Of a stretch of 64,000 bases of DNA, positions 63,045-64,000 are shown piece by piece. This DNA is from Chryseobacterium lathyri (lineage in GTDB: Bacteria; Bacteroidota; Bacteroidia; Flavobacteriales; Weeksellaceae): NCBI RefSeq assembly GCF_003290185.1, contig NZ_QNFY01000010.1, positions 121,413 through 185,412 on the forward strand, written 5' to 3'. How positions within the stretch are numbered: the first letter of the stretch is position 1; every line of letters starts with the position of its first letter. A program made the position numbers and the translations under genes. The notes beneath the pieces were generated by a model, which saw nothing but the letters and a program-made list of their open reading frames with translations, was not told where the DNA came from and did no database searches.

Positions 63045-63728
63045 ATGATCAAAAACCTGGCAGTTGCCATTTCCATATTCTGTGTCCATTTGTGTCATGC
63101 CCAAAGTGTATACCTTTCAAAAGTTGAAAAAACCAACGACAATACAGATAAATTCCTGTATAAAAAAGCGTCAACTACAGTTGACGCCGAATATTTGGGA
63201 GAAATTGAAGTCCAGGGATTTTCAAGAGATGATGCAGCTGTTTTTTCCTTAATATATAAAAAAGCAAAAGAAATAGGTGCCAATACCTTTTCGTTGAAAC
63301 CATTTGAAAATATAGATGGCACTCCTCAGCCCCTCAACCCAGCTAACTATAGGATGGCTCTATACTATACTCCCAAAGAAAAATTGAGAGATCAGAATGG
63401 AAAGCTTTATGTCTTTGCTTCCTCAGATAAAGATCAGAAGATTAATATCAATAAGAAAGATTACCTGCTTACCCCCAGATCTTATATTACTCTGGATATC
63501 ATACCAGGAGAAGTGTATACCATATCAACAAAGAAGCTTTTAGGCTCTACTATTAAAGTTCAGCCCAAAGGAAGTGATGAAAATCTATACTTTCAGGCTT
63601 CCTCGTTAAAAGTAAAATCAGATACTTCCGGAACAGGCGGTTTAAATTTGAAGTCCGGCGATATTATAGGTTTAGAAAAATCCTATGCAGAATTTTTAAG
63701 CGTTATATACGTTCAAAATAAGCAATAA
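63045..63728 (+). CDS. secreted hypothetical protein
   Basis: A 227-residue protein with a signal peptide (cleavage near CHAQ), otherwise a mixed alpha/beta protein with KKAKEIGANTFSLKPFE, where a conserved small domain of unknown role may lie, and a second part with KININKKDYLLTPRSYITLDI. It is 1 base from rfbD, so it is cotranscribed with it. No family was recognised with confidence; an envelope role is likely. Confidence 0.7.
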   Translation: MIKNLAVAISIFCVHLCHAQSVYLSKVEKTNDNTDKFLYKKASTTVDAEYLGEIEVQGFSRDDAAVFSLIYKKAKEIGANTFSLKPFENIDGTPQPLNPANYRMALYYTPKEKLRDQNGKLYVFASSDKDQKININKKDYLLTPRSYITLDIIPGEVYTISTKKLLGSTIKVQPKGSDENLYFQASSLKVKSDTSGTGGLNLKSGDIIGLEKSYAEFLSVIYVQNKQ

Positions 63729-63849
63729 GATAATATTGATAATCAAAGTAAGTGAAAATTAAACATAAGTTTAAAATTTTTCTACCTGCTTACCAGTAGC
63801 TTATGAATTTATATTACTTAATTATGAATTTTATGTTAAATAAGTTTGT

Positions 63850-63877
63850 TTTGCGTTTGAATAAGTTGTTATCTTTG
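63850..63877 (+). promoter_or_regulatory. strong promoter at the window end
   Basis: TTTG (63850-63853) and TATCTTTG (63870-63877) are separated by 16 bases, a good match to the Bacteroidetes -33/-7 pair. An additional TTTG at 63845 gives another spacing of 21. It drives whatever begins after 63878. Confidence 0.75.
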
Positions 63878-64000
63878 CCGCACTGAAAAACGAGAGTGGA
63901 ACAGTAGCGCAGAAGAGCTTTTAGATAAGCGATAGGTATTTAAAAAAGCTTACAGGAATCAGGAGAAAAAGCTTAGCAATATTTTAATAAATAAAAGTTG
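63878..64000 (+). other. ORF-free transcript leader, target unknown
   Basis: About 120 bases downstream of the strong promoter contain no ATG on the forward strand. AAGAGCTTTTAGATAAGC and two AAAAAGCTTA-like words could pair as RNA. A leader of an rRNA operon, another stable RNA, or a long untranslated leader would all fit; the window ends before it can be decided. The stretch 63729-63849 holds nothing else recognisable. Confidence 0.4.

Overview
The window is an AT-rich piece of a Bacteroidetes (Flavobacteriia) chromosome, most likely Chryseobacterium or a close relative. This rests on four things seen in the sequence: promoters with the Bacteroidetes -7 element TAnnTTTG, a type IX secretion C-terminal sorting domain, long tracts of tightly packed and overlapping genes, and a complete flexirubin-type pigment cluster. 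No tRNA, rRNA, IS element, prophage or CRISPR array was recognised. The genus call is an inference.

Layout. 1-4854: the 5' part of ileS (reverse strand, running off the window), a repeat-bearing intergenic region and a secreted M23 peptidase. 4919-40365: the flexirubin (aryl-polyene plus dialkylresorcinol) cluster, in three transcription blocks. Block A (forward, with one reverse gene) holds a PaaK-like acyl ligase, a small secreted protein, an FAD halogenase-like enzyme (reverse), tyrosine ammonia-lyase, ketoreductase, KS, ACP, LpxL-like acyltransferase, a CrtI-like oxidoreductase, an Ntn-hydrolase lipoprotein and a small membrane protein. Block B (reverse, 29921 down to 16944) holds an XRE-like protein, a BtrH-type protein, an ABC exporter pair, a thioesterase, a KS, a KS-like fragment, ACP, a KS/chain-length-factor pair, a polysaccharide deacetylase, a LolA-like protein, lipoprotein and barrel proteins, a FabZ-like dehydratase and a GT2-DUF2062 fusion. 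An M16 metalloprotease (30136-33048) and a small gene interrupt the cluster. Block C (reverse, 40365 down to 33733) starts at a well-formed promoter and carries an MMPL exporter-acyltransferase fusion, darA, darB and two hotdog-fold dehydratase-like proteins.

40554-48359: a small ORF followed by an EpsG-like polymerase, a large duplicated type IX-secreted protein, and topA. 48519-55994: an arginase-fold protein without recognisable metal ligands, an SGNH hydrolase, a GT2, a WecA/MraY-like sugar-phosphate transferase, a Wza-like lipoprotein and a Wzc-like tyrosine kinase, i.e. the start of a surface polysaccharide system. 56208-61557: an outer-membrane barrel protein, uppS, bamA and two Skp/OmpH chaperones, the cell-envelope assembly operon. 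61621-63728: a thioesterase, an RfbD-like reductase and an unknown secreted protein. The window ends in a promoter followed by an ORF-free transcript leader.

How the pigment genes fit together (family knowledge plus inference): the ammonia-lyase makes 4-coumarate from tyrosine. The ligase activates it and an ACP carries it. The KS/CLF pair, ketoreductase and hotdog dehydratases extend it to an aryl polyene. DarA and DarB build the dialkylresorcinol. An acyltransferase joins the halves by an ester bond. The MMPL, LolA-like, lipoprotein and ABC components place the pigment in the outer membrane. The pathway type is known; the less explained parts are the catalytically degenerate hotdog and KS-like proteins, the MMPL-acyltransferase-Rossmann fusion, the BtrH/XRE-like pair, and the inverted repeats that flank both ACP genes.
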